From the IMG/VR virus record IMGVR_UViG_3300043427_002112, positions 1 to 26,988 of that record: a stretch of DNA of 26,988 nt, one strand, 5' to 3'. Positions 11,127-19,508 of this stretch are shown here, piece after piece. The first letter of the stretch is position 1; each line of letters starts with the position of its first letter. The notes beneath the pieces are model-generated. The model saw only the letters and a program-made list of their open reading frames with translations. It did no database searches and was not told the DNA's origin. Position numbers and translations under genes: made by a program. The DNA is from a virus.

Positions 11127-13427
11127 TCAAATAGAGCAACTATCACAGGTTGTTTCGTCAGCATCAGAAAGTTCTTGAAGAATTGATTGAAGATCCTGTT
11201 TTGGTTCTTCTACTACTTCATCAGTTTTATGGTCATAAGTATTTTGATAATATGCTGTTTTGTGTCCCAGACGATAAGTTTCAAGCATATCGTGTGCCAT
11301 TACACTAACAGGAACTTCATTATCGGGATAATTTTCTGGATTATAGGACCAGTTTCCAGAAATCGCTTGATCGAAGAACTTCTGCATAACTGCAACAATG
11401 TGAATATAACCACGATTGCTAGGCATATCCCAAAGAAGCGTATAATTGTTCTTAAGAGTTTGATAACCAGGAACAATTTGCTTAAGAGGACCTTTCTTCG
11501 ACTTCTTAATGGACAAGTACCCGCGAGGCGGTTCGATTCCATTGGTTGCATTTGACACAACGGAACTGCTCTCCGAAGGCATCTGTGCGGACAAAGTGCT
11601 GTTCCGTACTCCGTACTTCTTAACACGCTCCCGTAGTAATTCCCAATCATATTTCAGTTCGTTAGGTACAATTTCATCAACATCTTTTTTGTAGGTATCA
11701 ATTGGAAGAATACCCTGCCCATACTTGGTTCTGTGAGAATATTCACAAGCACCCTTTTCTTCAGCAAGATTGACAGTTGCTCGAATAAGATAATACTGAA
11801 ACGCTTCTGTAAGATCATGGACTAGTTGCCAAGCCTCCTGGTCCCCATAGTTTGCCCCGTGCTTGGCGAGATAGTGTGCCAGACCAATATATCCTACCCC
11901 AAGCGAACGACGTGCCCTGGTGGCAATTTCTGCTGCTTTAACGGGGTATCCCTGAAAATCAATAAGTTCATCAAGACTCCTAACAGCAAGATCGCAGAGA
12001 ACCTCAAGATCTTCATTATCCCTAATTTTTCCAACGTTAATAGCACTAAGAATGCAGAGAGCAATTTCCCCATTTGGATCATCAATATGTTGAATTGGTT
12101 TTGTGGGAAGTGTAATCTCCTGACACAAATTACTCATCTCAACTTTGTCCATAAAGGAAGAGTGAGAGTTGCAGTGGTCGATATTCATAATGTAAAGACG
12201 ACCAGTTTCAGCACGTTCTTTTAGAAGGTCCAGAAAGAGTTCTTGAGCGCCAATAGTTTTTCTTGGAATAGACTGATCTCGTTCCGCAGCAACATACAAC
12301 TCGTCAAATGCATCAGTCCCAAAAGCATCATAAAGGCCTGGAACTGAGTGTGGAGAGAAGAGAGTGATTTCTTCGTTACGGATAAATCGTTCATAGAACA
12401 ATTTGGAGATTTGGATAGAATAGTCTAACTTACGAACGCGGTTGTCTTCAGTTCCTTTATTATTTTTCAGTACTAGGATGTCTTCTATTTCTTGGTGCCA
12501 GATAGGAAAGTGAACTGTAGCAGAACCACCTCTGATGCCGTTTTGAGTGCAGCATCGGACAGTTGCCTCAAACTTCTTAAGGAAGGGGACAACGCCTGTG
12601 TGTTGTACCTCTCCACCTCTGATTTTAGAGTTGATACCACGGATTCTGCCTGCGTTAATACCGATGCCAGCCCTTTGTGCGACATATTTACCAATAGCCA
12701 TATCGCTGCTAAAGATACTATCGAGGGTGTCATCAACATCAACGAGAACACAAGATGCATATTGACGAAGTGGTGTTCGCACTCCTGCCATGATTGGTGT
12801 GGGGATGTTGATTTTGTGTTTGCTGATTGCGTCATAATACTTCTTAACGTAATCTAACCGTGTTTCTTTGGGATACTTGGAGAAAATAGTAGCGGCAATC
12901 AAAAGATACATAAACTGAGGGGTCTCATACATAACACCAGAACTCCTATCTTGCACAAGATACTTATCGACTACCTGACGAAGACCCGCATAGGTAAATA
13001 GATAATCACGCTCATGATCAATGAAGGATTCTAATTTTTCAAAATCTTCTTTAGTATAAAGATTCAGAATTTCCTGATCATATACACCTCGTTCAACACA
13101 ATTGCGAGTATGTTGAAGAACAGTTGGACACTCATACATACGACCGAACAACTGCTTGCGGAGAGCGAACAGAAGAAGGCGAGCGGCAACAAACTGATAG
13201 TTGGGATGGTCAAGGTCAATAAGATCGCTTGCAGAGCGAATTAGGATCTCCTGAACCTCTGCCGTAGTAATGCCATCATAAAACTGAATACCAGACTGCA
13301 TTTCAACCTGAGATGCTGATACACCTGCTAGGTCTTTACAGGACTCTTCCACCATAACGTGGAGTTTATTGAGATCAAGGGGTTCGGTTTTTCCATCTCT
13401 TTTTACGACTTTCGTTCCGTTGCTCAT
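11127..13427 (-). CDS. nrdA: ribonucleotide reductase class Ia, alpha subunit
   Basis: A 766-aa protein, the catalytic large subunit reducing NDPs to dNDPs. An ATP-cone-like N-terminus (VVKRDGKTEPLDLNKLHVMV) is followed by the barrel with the redox cysteine C226 in YASCVLVD, the radical-site motif NLCQEI (N433, C435, E437), the partner cysteine C458 in ALCILSAINVG, and SNATNGIEPPRG. The C-terminus has the thioredoxin/glutaredoxin-accessible CDSC pair. It is full length and uninterrupted, with no intron or intein. The ATG at 13427 overlaps the primase stop as ATGA; GGAA lies upstream. It is separated from nrdB by a homing endonuclease gene. Confidence 0.98.
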   Translation of the reverse strand: MSNGTKVVKRDGKTEPLDLNKLHVMVEESCKDLAGVSASQVEMQSGIQFYDGITTAEVQEILIRSASDLIDLDHPNYQFVAARLLLFALRKQLFGRMYECPTVLQHTRNCVERGVYDQEILNLYTKEDFEKLESFIDHERDYLFTYAGLRQVVDKYLVQDRSSGVMYETPQFMYLLIAATIFSKYPKETRLDYVKKYYDAISKHKINIPTPIMAGVRTPLRQYASCVLVDVDDTLDSIFSSDMAIGKYVAQRAGIGINAGRIRGINSKIRGGEVQHTGVVPFLKKFEATVRCCTQNGIRGGSATVHFPIWHQEIEDILVLKNNKGTEDNRVRKLDYSIQISKLFYERFIRNEEITLFSPHSVPGLYDAFGTDAFDELYVAAERDQSIPRKTIGAQELFLDLLKERAETGRLYIMNIDHCNSHSSFMDKVEMSNLCQEITLPTKPIQHIDDPNGEIALCILSAINVGKIRDNEDLEVLCDLAVRSLDELIDFQGYPVKAAEIATRARRSLGVGYIGLAHYLAKHGANYGDQEAWQLVHDLTEAFQYYLIRATVNLAEEKGACEYSHRTKYGQGILPIDTYKKDVDEIVPNELKYDWELLRERVKKYGVRNSTLSAQMPSESSSVVSNATNGIEPPRGYLSIKKSKKGPLKQIVPGYQTLKNNYTLLWDMPSNRGYIHIVAVMQKFFDQAISGNWSYNPENYPDNEVPVSVMAHDMLETYRLGHKTAYYQNTYDHKTDEVVEEPKQDLQSILQELSDADETTCDSCSI

Positions 13428-14395
13428 ACTTTTTTCCAATTGTTAAACTTAATTTTTGCTTCTAAACCTGAATATGTATTTAATTTTAACACACCCATAA
13501 CATTAAGTCCAGTGAGCACCATATCATTAATATCCTTTTGCTCAATGGATTTTGGCCAAATAATTACTTTGTCACCTCTATTAATTGTTTTTGAGATTCG
13601 GTTGACTATTTCTCGATTACGTGGTTCGTTATCAAAAACGTAAATATAATCGCTCCAACCAAACGATCTAATATCAATGTCGGATCCACACATAGCAACA
13701 GCATTTTCGATAAATGTGGAATCGAAAGGTCCCTCAACGATGTAAATGGGTTTGTTAGAATCCACTTTTTCAAGTCCGTAAATTTTCGGAGCATCATCAT
13801 CAAGCATCACGGTGATATATTTATTGGGAGAAGAACCAAGTGCTCTTCCCTGAAATCCAATCAGATTTTGATCTACACCATATAAAGGTATGATAATTCG
13901 TTCTTCGTCCCTAGTGATAGTGTCGAACGTTTGTTTCTGTTGATTTACCCACTCTTTGAATTTGTGAGTAAAGTAAAACTTTTCTGGGTCAAGTTTTCTT
14001 TTATATAAATATTCTCTCGCAACTGGAATTTCAGACGCTTTGGGTAGGTCTAATTTTTTCCTAAAGACTGGTTTTGTAAATTCAAGTTTTGGTTCTTCAA
14101 CTACAAAATTCTTTCCAGTAAATCCTTCTTTGAACTTTTCAAGTGTATATTGTTTGTGAAGTACAGGATCAATTTCTTTTAGAAAATTATTAAATGATAG
14201 ACTTGCCCCACAATTATGGCACTTAAAATTGACGTTTGCCTTAACAGCATAAAAATATCCTCGTGCCTTACTTTTATTTCTTTGAGAGTCACCACAAATT
14301 GGGCAGCGGAAATTGTAAAGATCTGCTTTGACTCTCTTAAATTTTTGTAGGCGTGACGAAACTAACCCAACGTACTTGGAGTCAATCAAATCCAT
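13424..14395 (-). CDS. 61: DNA primase (T4 gp61-like)
   Basis: A 323-aa protein that makes RNA primers for lagging-strand synthesis with the gp41 helicase. The N-terminus has a zinc-binding site (CPIC at 31-34 and CHNC at 59-62), the middle a linker, and the C-terminal half a TOPRIM-type core: IYIVEGPFDSTFIENA with the metal-binding Glu, and YIYVFDNEPRNREIV with the Asp. INDMVLTGL further on also fits the gp61 family. The length is close to T4 gp61. It ends in an ATGA overlap with nrdA, so primase and reductase are likely expressed together. Confidence 0.93.
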   Translation of the reverse strand: MDLIDSKYVGLVSSRLQKFKRVKADLYNFRCPICGDSQRNKSKARGYFYAVKANVNFKCHNCGASLSFNNFLKEIDPVLHKQYTLEKFKEGFTGKNFVVEEPKLEFTKPVFRKKLDLPKASEIPVAREYLYKRKLDPEKFYFTHKFKEWVNQQKQTFDTITRDEERIIIPLYGVDQNLIGFQGRALGSSPNKYITVMLDDDAPKIYGLEKVDSNKPIYIVEGPFDSTFIENAVAMCGSDIDIRSFGWSDYIYVFDNEPRNREIVNRISKTINRGDKVIIWPKSIEQKDINDMVLTGLNVMGVLKLNTYSGLEAKIKFNNWKKV

Positions 14396-14404
14396 TATAA
14401 AGAG

Positions 14405-14818
14405 TTATTTTGTAGTTTCTATCCTAGCAGGTTCTGGTGTTGGAGTCAAGAAATCCACTACGATGTGTGATTGGGAAATTGCAAATGTTACAACAGCAAA
14501 AACTCCAACTATAATCCAACGAAATTTTGTAACATCATCAATTTTAGTTTCTAATTCATCAATTCTTTTTTCTACTTCTGCGTGTTGATCTTTATTTTCT
14601 ATTCTAAGTTCTTCAATCATTCTAGTGATATAATCATCCGCTCTTCCACACTGCTCAATTCTTTCTTCATGAACAGCAAGCATCTTACTAATATTTTGAT
14701 TTGCTTTACCAACTAATTGAATAGCTTCGTCTATTCTTTTAAGCATAAGTTCATATGCAGAAAGACGTTCTTCTAAGACAGCAATTTTAGTATCCGCAGT
14801 AGTATTTTGATTGAACAT
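14405..14818 (-). CDS. coiled-coil protein with C-terminal membrane span
   Basis: A 137-aa protein. Residues 12-95 are predicted coiled coil (VLEERLSAYELMLKRIDEAI ... VEKRIDELETKID), then one membrane span at about 98-118 (FRWIIVGVFAVVTFAI) and a Pro-rich tail. The order coiled coil then single span resembles XhlA-type lysis-associated phage proteins, but sequence identity cannot be judged here. It lies 9 nt before gp61, in a mixed unit. A holin-partner or membrane-tether role is a guess. Confidence 0.65.
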   Translation of the reverse strand: MFNQNTTADTKIAVLEERLSAYELMLKRIDEAIQLVGKANQNISKMLAVHEERIEQCGRADDYITRMIEELRIENKDQHAEVEKRIDELETKIDDVTKFRWIIVGVFAVVTFAISQSHIVVDFLTPTPEPARIETTK

Positions 14819-14893
14819 TTTAATTAGCTATCCGAAAAACCTTATATTTAAATCAGAAAAACTAATTCTTTAAGTCAAATTTATAATTATTTA
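14819..14893 (-). promoter_or_regulatory. AT-rich spacer with weak late-promoter-like sites
   Basis: This 75-nt spacer holds no ORF. On the minus strand it contains TATAAATT and TTTAAATA, one or two mismatches from the late core, and an AATTAG/CTAATT pairing near its ends. None is strong; it may start transcription of the 137-aa and primase genes. Confidence 0.3.
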
Positions 14894-15094
14894 TTATTTT
14901 GGTTTCCAACGAGTTCTTGCTCCAGGATATCTTCCTTTACCTATAATTGTTGGTGGTTTTCTTTTGGTAAATGACATTACAGGATTGTATTTAGCAATAT
15001 TTCCAGTTGAAATATTATTAGTTGGCGGACCACTAACTATACCATCTTCTTTAAGAAATCTAACTATTTCAATCAGTCTATCTACTTTATCCAT
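14894..15094 (-). CDS. unknown 66-residue protein
   Basis: The ATG at 15094 overlaps the upstream stop by one base (TAATG); the longer reading would need a GTG. The product begins with a helical MDKVDRLIEIVRFLKEDG, followed by a Gly/Pro/Asn-rich stretch (GPPTNNISTGNIAKYNPV) and a basic tail (KGRYPGARTRWKPK). PTNN-type segments recur in cyanophage structural proteins (from memory), which suggests a virion-associated role; not proven. Confidence 0.6.
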   Translation of the reverse strand: MDKVDRLIEIVRFLKEDGIVSGPPTNNISTGNIAKYNPVMSFTKRKPPTIIGKGRYPGARTRWKPK

Positions 15095-15465
15095 TAGATT
15101 GCTTGCAACTGTGAAAGACACTCAGTATCTTCTGGAATCTCATGAATTTGAGTTCTTGGATACTCAGGAAAACGATTTAAAAATATCAGAAAACTTTTGA
15201 TCGCAGGCCATAACTCACTATCCAAATTATAAAATAATAAGGGAACTGCTGCATCGTGAAAGACATTAAAAAGAACAATTAAATGATTTAAGATCAAGTG
15301 AGTTTTAAGATCACCAGTGTTTTTATACTTTTTAAGTAATCTTTTAATATAACGAATACGTTTCAAATCAGTTTCAAAATCCTCCATTGTAAGTGCCTGG
15401 GGATTATCATAAAATTTTATAGCAAATAATAAATAATTGCCCTCATTCAATTCATTAAATACCAT
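15094..15465 (-). CDS. unknown helical protein
   Basis: A 123-aa protein starting MVFNELNEGNYLLFAIKFYD, with a middle helix pair (RIRYIKRLLKKY and LILNHLIVLFNVFHDAAVPL) and a C-terminus of mixed character. The pattern is familiar from small conserved proteins of marine T4-like phages, none with known function as far as I recall. It starts 6 nt after the stop of the Ig-like gene and is coupled to the 66-aa gene, so it is probably part of a late unit. Confidence 0.65.
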   Translation of the reverse strand: MVFNELNEGNYLLFAIKFYDNPQALTMEDFETDLKRIRYIKRLLKKYKNTGDLKTHLILNHLIVLFNVFHDAAVPLLFYNLDSELWPAIKSFLIFLNRFPEYPRTQIHEIPEDTECLSQLQAI

Positions 15466-15471
15466 AATCTA

Positions 15472-16389
15472 TTATGCATAATCAAGAATTACACCATTAG
15501 AGAATACTGAAGTAACATTTACATCCGCACCATCATAAACTCTAACTCTGTAGTAGTATCCATCTGGTCTGTTTGCAGCAATTGTTGTGGTTCCGACTCC
15601 CAACGTTGCTCCAGTTGTTCCCGTATATACAATATCATTGAGAGGATTGCTAATAGCAGTATATGCAACTCCAGCATCGGAAGAGTATTGCCATTCGTAG
15701 GCAATTGTTGCTCCACTAGGAACTGATTCAGCGGCAACAGTGAATGATTGAACTGCGGTCGTAGCAACACCAACAAGTGCTACAGGTTGAGATGTTATAT
15801 TAATATAACGATCTGCGAATCTAGTATCATCAGAAGCGTCATAAGTGCTTACAGTATTAATTCCACCAGCAACGAGTACTTCTGACTTAACTCTTAAATT
15901 GCCGTGGGTATCAATATAAGTCATAATTCCTACCCATCCACTATGAGCAACTGCATAAGCTGCTGCTTTGCCCCCAACTGTAGTCACAGCAGCGGCACCA
16001 ACTTCGTTTGCATCTATACCAAAAACTCCAGTGAAGACTGGACTTGTTGAATATCCAACCGTTTTTGATTCGGGTGCTCTATAAACCGAGTCAAAAAGAG
16101 TATAAATTGGTTCTTGAGAAATAAAATATGAAGTTCCAGAAGGAACTGTTGTAATTCCAGTAACAATTCCTGCAGTAGATGCAATTGAAATTGTAGTAGA
16201 AGTAAATCCAGTAATTACCGCATAACCATAAGTTGCACCAGCACCAATCGTAATTACATTGCCAGTTGAAATTCCTGCTGTAGTAAATGTTGTAACACCA
16301 ACAGAACCTGTTACTTCTGTAGAAGGTCCTAGATTGACGGCAATAGTTCCGTCAGAATAGACTAAATCTTTATTGCCCCAGAGTGCCAT
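15472..16389 (-). CDS. virion surface protein with C-terminal Ig-like domain
   Basis: A 305-aa beta-rich protein with low charge and many Thr, Ser, Val and Gly residues. The N-terminus (MALWGNKDLVYSDGTIAVNL) and repeats such as ITIGAGATYGYAVITGFTST suggest a fibrous or capsid-decorating beta protein. Residues from about 200 look like a bacterial Ig-like domain: ITSQPVALVGVATTAVQSFT, IAYEWQYSSDAGVAYTAI, and YYYRVRVYDGADV before the end. Ig-like domains are common on phage surfaces (T4 Hoc). A TATAAATA late promoter lies 34 nt upstream behind a terminator, which fits a late structural gene. Confidence 0.75.
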   Translation of the reverse strand: MALWGNKDLVYSDGTIAVNLGPSTEVTGSVGVTTFTTAGISTGNVITIGAGATYGYAVITGFTSTTISIASTAGIVTGITTVPSGTSYFISQEPIYTLFDSVYRAPESKTVGYSTSPVFTGVFGIDANEVGAAAVTTVGGKAAAYAVAHSGWVGIMTYIDTHGNLRVKSEVLVAGGINTVSTYDASDDTRFADRYINITSQPVALVGVATTAVQSFTVAAESVPSGATIAYEWQYSSDAGVAYTAISNPLNDIVYTGTTGATLGVGTTTIAANRPDGYYYRVRVYDGADVNVTSVFSNGVILDYA

Positions 16390-16423
16390 TCTTTTTACCT
16401 GTATAGTCTTTTAATTATATTGA

Positions 16424-16431
16424 TATTTATA
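16424..16431 (-). promoter_or_regulatory. late promoter core for the Ig-like protein gene
   Basis: Minus strand TATAAATA, identical to the T4 late consensus, 34 nt upstream of the ATG at 16389. It is fused to the preceding terminator as TTTTTTTATAAATA (16424-16437), the same 14-mer as at 7910-7923. Confidence 0.7.
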
Positions 16432-16464
16432 AAAAAAGGAGACCTTAGTTTTTGGTCTCCTTTT
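16431..16464 (-). terminator. strong intrinsic terminator fused to a late promoter
   Basis: AAAAGGAGACC (16434-16444) and GGTCTCCTTTT (16454-16464) are perfect 11-bp complements over a 9-nt loop. On the minus strand the U-run is seven T; the plus strand also has TTTTATTTT, so it could work in both directions. It ends the 61-aa gene. Confidence 0.88.
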
Positions 16465-16477
16465 ATTTTAGTGAAAA

Positions 16478-16663
16478 TTATGGAGTTGGATCAACTGCAC
16501 CCTTTTTCTTGAGGTGTTGCTGAATTTGAAGAATTACAAAAGAAACAATTCCATTTGCTTTGATTTGTGGAATTGAACCAAGAAGTTCAGAAATAAGTAG
16601 AAGAAGTGTAGCTACGGTTGCTTCATTAGCAACAATCCAAGCCCAGATAAGTCCTGCAGACAT
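16478..16663 (-). CDS. small membrane protein, holin-like candidate
   Basis: A 61-aa protein with a strong ribosome-binding site (GGAGG). Two hydrophobic stretches: residues 3-28 (IWAWIVANEATVATLLLLIS) and 39-48 (GIVSFVILQI), then a basic end (HLKKKGAVDPTP). Size, membrane segments and charged tail fit phage holins, but the lysozyme genes are over 11 kb away and there is no direct evidence. It has a CTAAATA late core upstream and its own terminator, so it is a single-gene unit expressed on its own. Confidence 0.65.
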   Translation of the reverse strand: MSAGLIWAWIVANEATVATLLLLISELLGSIPQIKANGIVSFVILQIQQHLKKKGAVDPTP

Positions 16664-16683
16664 AATAACCTCCGTGTGAAGAG

Positions 16684-16702
16684 TATCCTGTCTTATTTAG
16701 GA
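16684..16702 (-). promoter_or_regulatory. late-promoter variant inside a small hairpin
   Basis: Minus strand CTAAATA (16694-16700) lies in the loop and arm of a 5-bp inverted repeat ATCCT/AGGAT (16684-16688 with 16698-16702), 30 nt before the ATG at 16663. The core is weaker than TATAAATA. Confidence 0.4.
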
Positions 16703-16708
16703 TTTAAT

Positions 16709-18124
16709 TTATCTTCCTCTTGCTAGGCTTCTTCTTAATTGTGCTTTTGCCCTTTCTGCTGCAGCATTTGCACGAGCGTCTTCTTCCTCTTGTTGTCTAC
16801 GAGTAGGAGAACCTAATCCACGATATCTTGGCGAATCATCTCTGTCTGCTCCACCTAAAGCATTATCTGGACCACGGCGACCTTCCGTAACTTCACCTTC
16901 TGGTTCATATCCAGCAGTCATTATAATAGGATTCTTTATACCTAATGCTGATCTCAATTTATTTTTAATAACTTGCATTTCAGCATATTTTGCTCTTGAG
17001 TCATCCTCACATCCAGATTCTTGACCGTTATTTTCTTCTTTTTCTTCAGCAACTTTTTTTGCTACTGAAGTGGCAATGGCATAAGTCTTAGAAGTTTTGC
17101 CATACTTAGGCTTTAAACTTTTTACAATTTGTTCTTTTTTTGCCTTCTCTGCCTTGGTTAATTTTTTTTCTTGAATTAAATCAAGAAACTTCGAATATCC
17201 ATCAGTCTCAGCAATTACTTCACCTTCTGCGTCATAATGAGCGAATTGCATAGAAGGTCTCATACTATTATTTTGACTACCGGGAAGTTCGGGATTAATT
17301 TTAACGATATTTTTCCCCTTCATTACATCAATTTCTTGTTTATTTGCATCTGGATTGACTTTTTCATCACTTACTTCACCAAGAAACTCTTCTTTTTGAG
17401 TTTCTCTATTTGATATTGCAGCGCCACGTACTTTTCTACGATTTAAAAGATACTTATCAGTTCTATCCTTGTCGCCATCATTATCAATATCACCATCCTC
17501 TTGACCTACTGGATCTAAATTGTCACCACGTTTTGCTGCAGCAGTTCTCTCCCCCCTCTTTTTCTCACCTTCATAAGGTTCTCCATATCCGGTCATTTCA
17601 ACTGATTCAATATTTGGATTTGCTCTTAGTGAATTAATTTTTTCACGAGTCGCATACCTTACATAGGAACTACCACTTTTATCAGTCACTCTTACCTTAT
17701 ACTTTCTTTCAGCACCGGTTTCCATTTTCTCCATATAAGTGAGGACAATTGGTTCCTCATTTTTGGCACCTTCAACAAATACTCTATAAAGAGCATTTGC
17801 AACATTTGAAGAAGCAGCATCAACCATATTAAAATCTTCCGCCTGCATACCACCCTTGCCAAATAACTTTGCTCTTACAAGAGATTTTTCTTTTCCACTC
17901 ATAGTACTGTGGTTCATATAATCTTGAAATGCTTTTTGAAGAGGTACTTCTTCTCTTCTTGCACGATAACGAATATCATATACCGCCTGTCTAATTCTCG
18001 CTTCAGGAGTTTTAGACTCTTTACCACCACCCCGCTTATCAGACTTTCCACCATCCTCAGTGGGTGCAGCCGCTGCAGGGGAATGCTTTCTCTCTGGGAG
18101 ACTCTCAGCAATATGCTTTTTCAT
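16709..18124 (-). CDS. charged virion-type protein with EF-hand-like loop
   Basis: A 471-aa highly charged protein, AGGA seven bases upstream of the ATG. Residues 40-130 look globular and helical (ARIRQAVYDIRYRARREEVP). Residues 209-226 (EDGDIDNDGDKDRTDKYL) form an EF-hand/dockerin-like DxDxDG calcium loop, followed by a basic NRRK. Later parts are Lys/Glu-rich (KLTKAEKAKKEQIVKSLKPK) and the C-terminus is Arg/Ala-rich helix. The N-terminus has HIAE|S at residues 4-8, matching the T4 prohead-protease consensus. It begins 9 nt after the nucleotidylyltransferase gene and is probably co-expressed. Likely a head-core or internal virion protein; family from memory only. Confidence 0.65.
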   Translation of the reverse strand: MKKHIAESLPERKHSPAAAAPTEDGGKSDKRGGGKESKTPEARIRQAVYDIRYRARREEVPLQKAFQDYMNHSTMSGKEKSLVRAKLFGKGGMQAEDFNMVDAASSNVANALYRVFVEGAKNEEPIVLTYMEKMETGAERKYKVRVTDKSGSSYVRYATREKINSLRANPNIESVEMTGYGEPYEGEKKRGERTAAAKRGDNLDPVGQEDGDIDNDGDKDRTDKYLLNRRKVRGAAISNRETQKEEFLGEVSDEKVNPDANKQEIDVMKGKNIVKINPELPGSQNNSMRPSMQFAHYDAEGEVIAETDGYSKFLDLIQEKKLTKAEKAKKEQIVKSLKPKYGKTSKTYAIATSVAKKVAEEKEENNGQESGCEDDSRAKYAEMQVIKNKLRSALGIKNPIIMTAGYEPEGEVTEGRRGPDNALGGADRDDSPRYRGLGSPTRRQQEEEDARANAAAERAKAQLRRSLARGR

Positions 18125-18133
18125 AAGAAAATC

Positions 18134-19450
18134 CTAATTTTTCTTTTTCCTTTTTCTATATTTATTTATGAATTCAATTCCGTATGCTCTTCCACCATAC
18201 TGAAGATTTTCTTTTCCAGTTCCAATAGCACCTGGAGTCATACTTGCAAAATGCTTAAATGCCCCAAGAGTTCCTACAAGAGTATTTGGATGAATACTAT
18301 CTCTCATAGGACTATCCATTCTTACTTCAGTGTATTCCTGCAAGTCTTTAATCCAAGACTTAAACATTTGCCCTGCTTCGGTTACGCAAATTAGATAGTT
18401 AGTTCCTCTACGAATAATTCGTCCAACAAGACCCGTGTTTAGATTTTCCACTAATTGACCAATTCTAAAGATAGATTCTGCCAGATAATTTTCACGAAGG
18501 TTTTGATAATCGAACTTGGGGGCAACTTCCCATACATCCCAACCTTCTTTTACATTCATTGAACCACGAAGAATGTTGAAAAGTTCTTTTGCTTCTGCTG
18601 GCTTGACTTCTGGGGGAAGACCTGAACGGAAAGTTTTAAAATCTCCTTCGGCAGCAGCAAGTCTCATTCTGGAAGCAGACATTCCTTCTACACCTTTTGC
18701 ATCAGGGTCTCTGTCTCCTGATGAAACAACTTCGATATTATCAAACTGATAGAGTTGATTATTATATTGATTAGAAAGTTTTTCAAACTCTTTAACTCTA
18801 TCGGCACCACCTATGATTCTTACGCCAGCATATCCATTATTATGTGCCATTTTTAAAACATCAAAAATGGTTCTAGTATTTGGATCATTTACAATATTAC
18901 CTGCATGATTAGGATAAAACTTTTGCATATAAGCAATCTTCGTATCAGGGTCAAGAGGATTCTTTTTCTTATCTTGACTTCTTGAAGGGAAAATTAAATA
19001 CTGACCGTCTTTATCCTGAGATGCTGATTGTGCCGCAACATCCATTAATTGCTGATGTCCAATTGTAGGAGGATTGAAGCGACCGAAAGCAACCGTGAGA
19101 GTTCCTTTTGTTTTGGGAACTGGAAGATACTGAGCTAGTGGTGTTTCCTGTGCTGCTGCCTGCTGCTCTGGTGCTGGAGCTTGTTGTTCTACTGGTGCAG
19201 GATCTTGTTGTTGAGTTGCTGGGTCTTGATATCCAGGTGAAGCAATTGTTTTTTCTTTTTCCGTTTGTCTAGGATCTTGCTGCCCAACTTTTTGACGCTT
19301 GTTATAAAACTTAAGTTTTCCACCTTCAGTTTTTGCTACAAACTCTCCCTGCCTATCATACCAGTCACCATGCCCATTTCCAACAAGTCCAAGTCTGGCG
19401 GCTTCTTGGGAGGCGGATGCTTCTGTTAAAAATTGGAAAAAACTTTTCAT
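18134..19450 (-). CDS. nucleotidylyltransferase-domain protein with capsid-targeting-like N-terminus
   Basis: A 438-aa protein. Residues 1-11 (MKSFFQFLTEA) closely resemble the T4 internal-protein capsid-targeting sequence MKTYQEFIAEA, including the gp21 protease site LTE|A after residue 10. Gln/Pro/Ala-rich linker at 60-105. Residues 115-275 are a HxGH-type nucleotidylyltransferase (cytidylyl/adenylyltransferase fold): AFGRFNPPTIGHQQL, a middle GVRIIGGADRVKEFEKL, and GMSASRMR (257-263), equivalent to the ISSTxxR motif. The C-terminus has a beta-rich region (NYLICVTEAGQMFKSWIKDL) and a basic end. Cyanophage versions are often annotated as cytidylyltransferase. The substrate is unknown. An AATAAATA late core lies 50 nt upstream. 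Confidence 0.85.
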   Translation of the reverse strand: MKSFFQFLTEASASQEAARLGLVGNGHGDWYDRQGEFVAKTEGGKLKFYNKRQKVGQQDPRQTEKEKTIASPGYQDPATQQQDPAPVEQQAPAPEQQAAAQETPLAQYLPVPKTKGTLTVAFGRFNPPTIGHQQLMDVAAQSASQDKDGQYLIFPSRSQDKKKNPLDPDTKIAYMQKFYPNHAGNIVNDPNTRTIFDVLKMAHNNGYAGVRIIGGADRVKEFEKLSNQYNNQLYQFDNIEVVSSGDRDPDAKGVEGMSASRMRLAAAEGDFKTFRSGLPPEVKPAEAKELFNILRGSMNVKEGWDVWEVAPKFDYQNLRENYLAESIFRIGQLVENLNTGLVGRIIRRGTNYLICVTEAGQMFKSWIKDLQEYTEVRMDSPMRDSIHPNTLVGTLGAFKHFASMTPGAIGTGKENLQYGGRAYGIEFINKYRKRKKKN

Positions 19451-19500
19451 TACTTATTTTTAAAGGACTTCAAGTTATTAAAAGACTCTTATTCTTCATA

Positions 19501-19508
19501 TATTTATT
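19501..19508 (-). promoter_or_regulatory. late-promoter-like core for the nucleotidylyltransferase gene
   Basis: Minus strand AATAAATA, one base from TATAAATA, 50 nt upstream of the ATG at 19450; it touches the stop codon of the preceding gene. Confidence 0.45.

Noticed and set aside
9164-13427. intron or intein in nrdA or nrdB, common in T4-like phages
   Set aside because: Both reading frames are continuous with all catalytic residues at normal spacing; the endonuclease genes lie between genes, not within them.
17909-18394. 161-codon plus-strand open frame across the 471-aa and 438-aa genes
   Set aside because: Antisense shadow over two real genes; cysteine, serine and phenylalanine-rich translation without recognisable fold.
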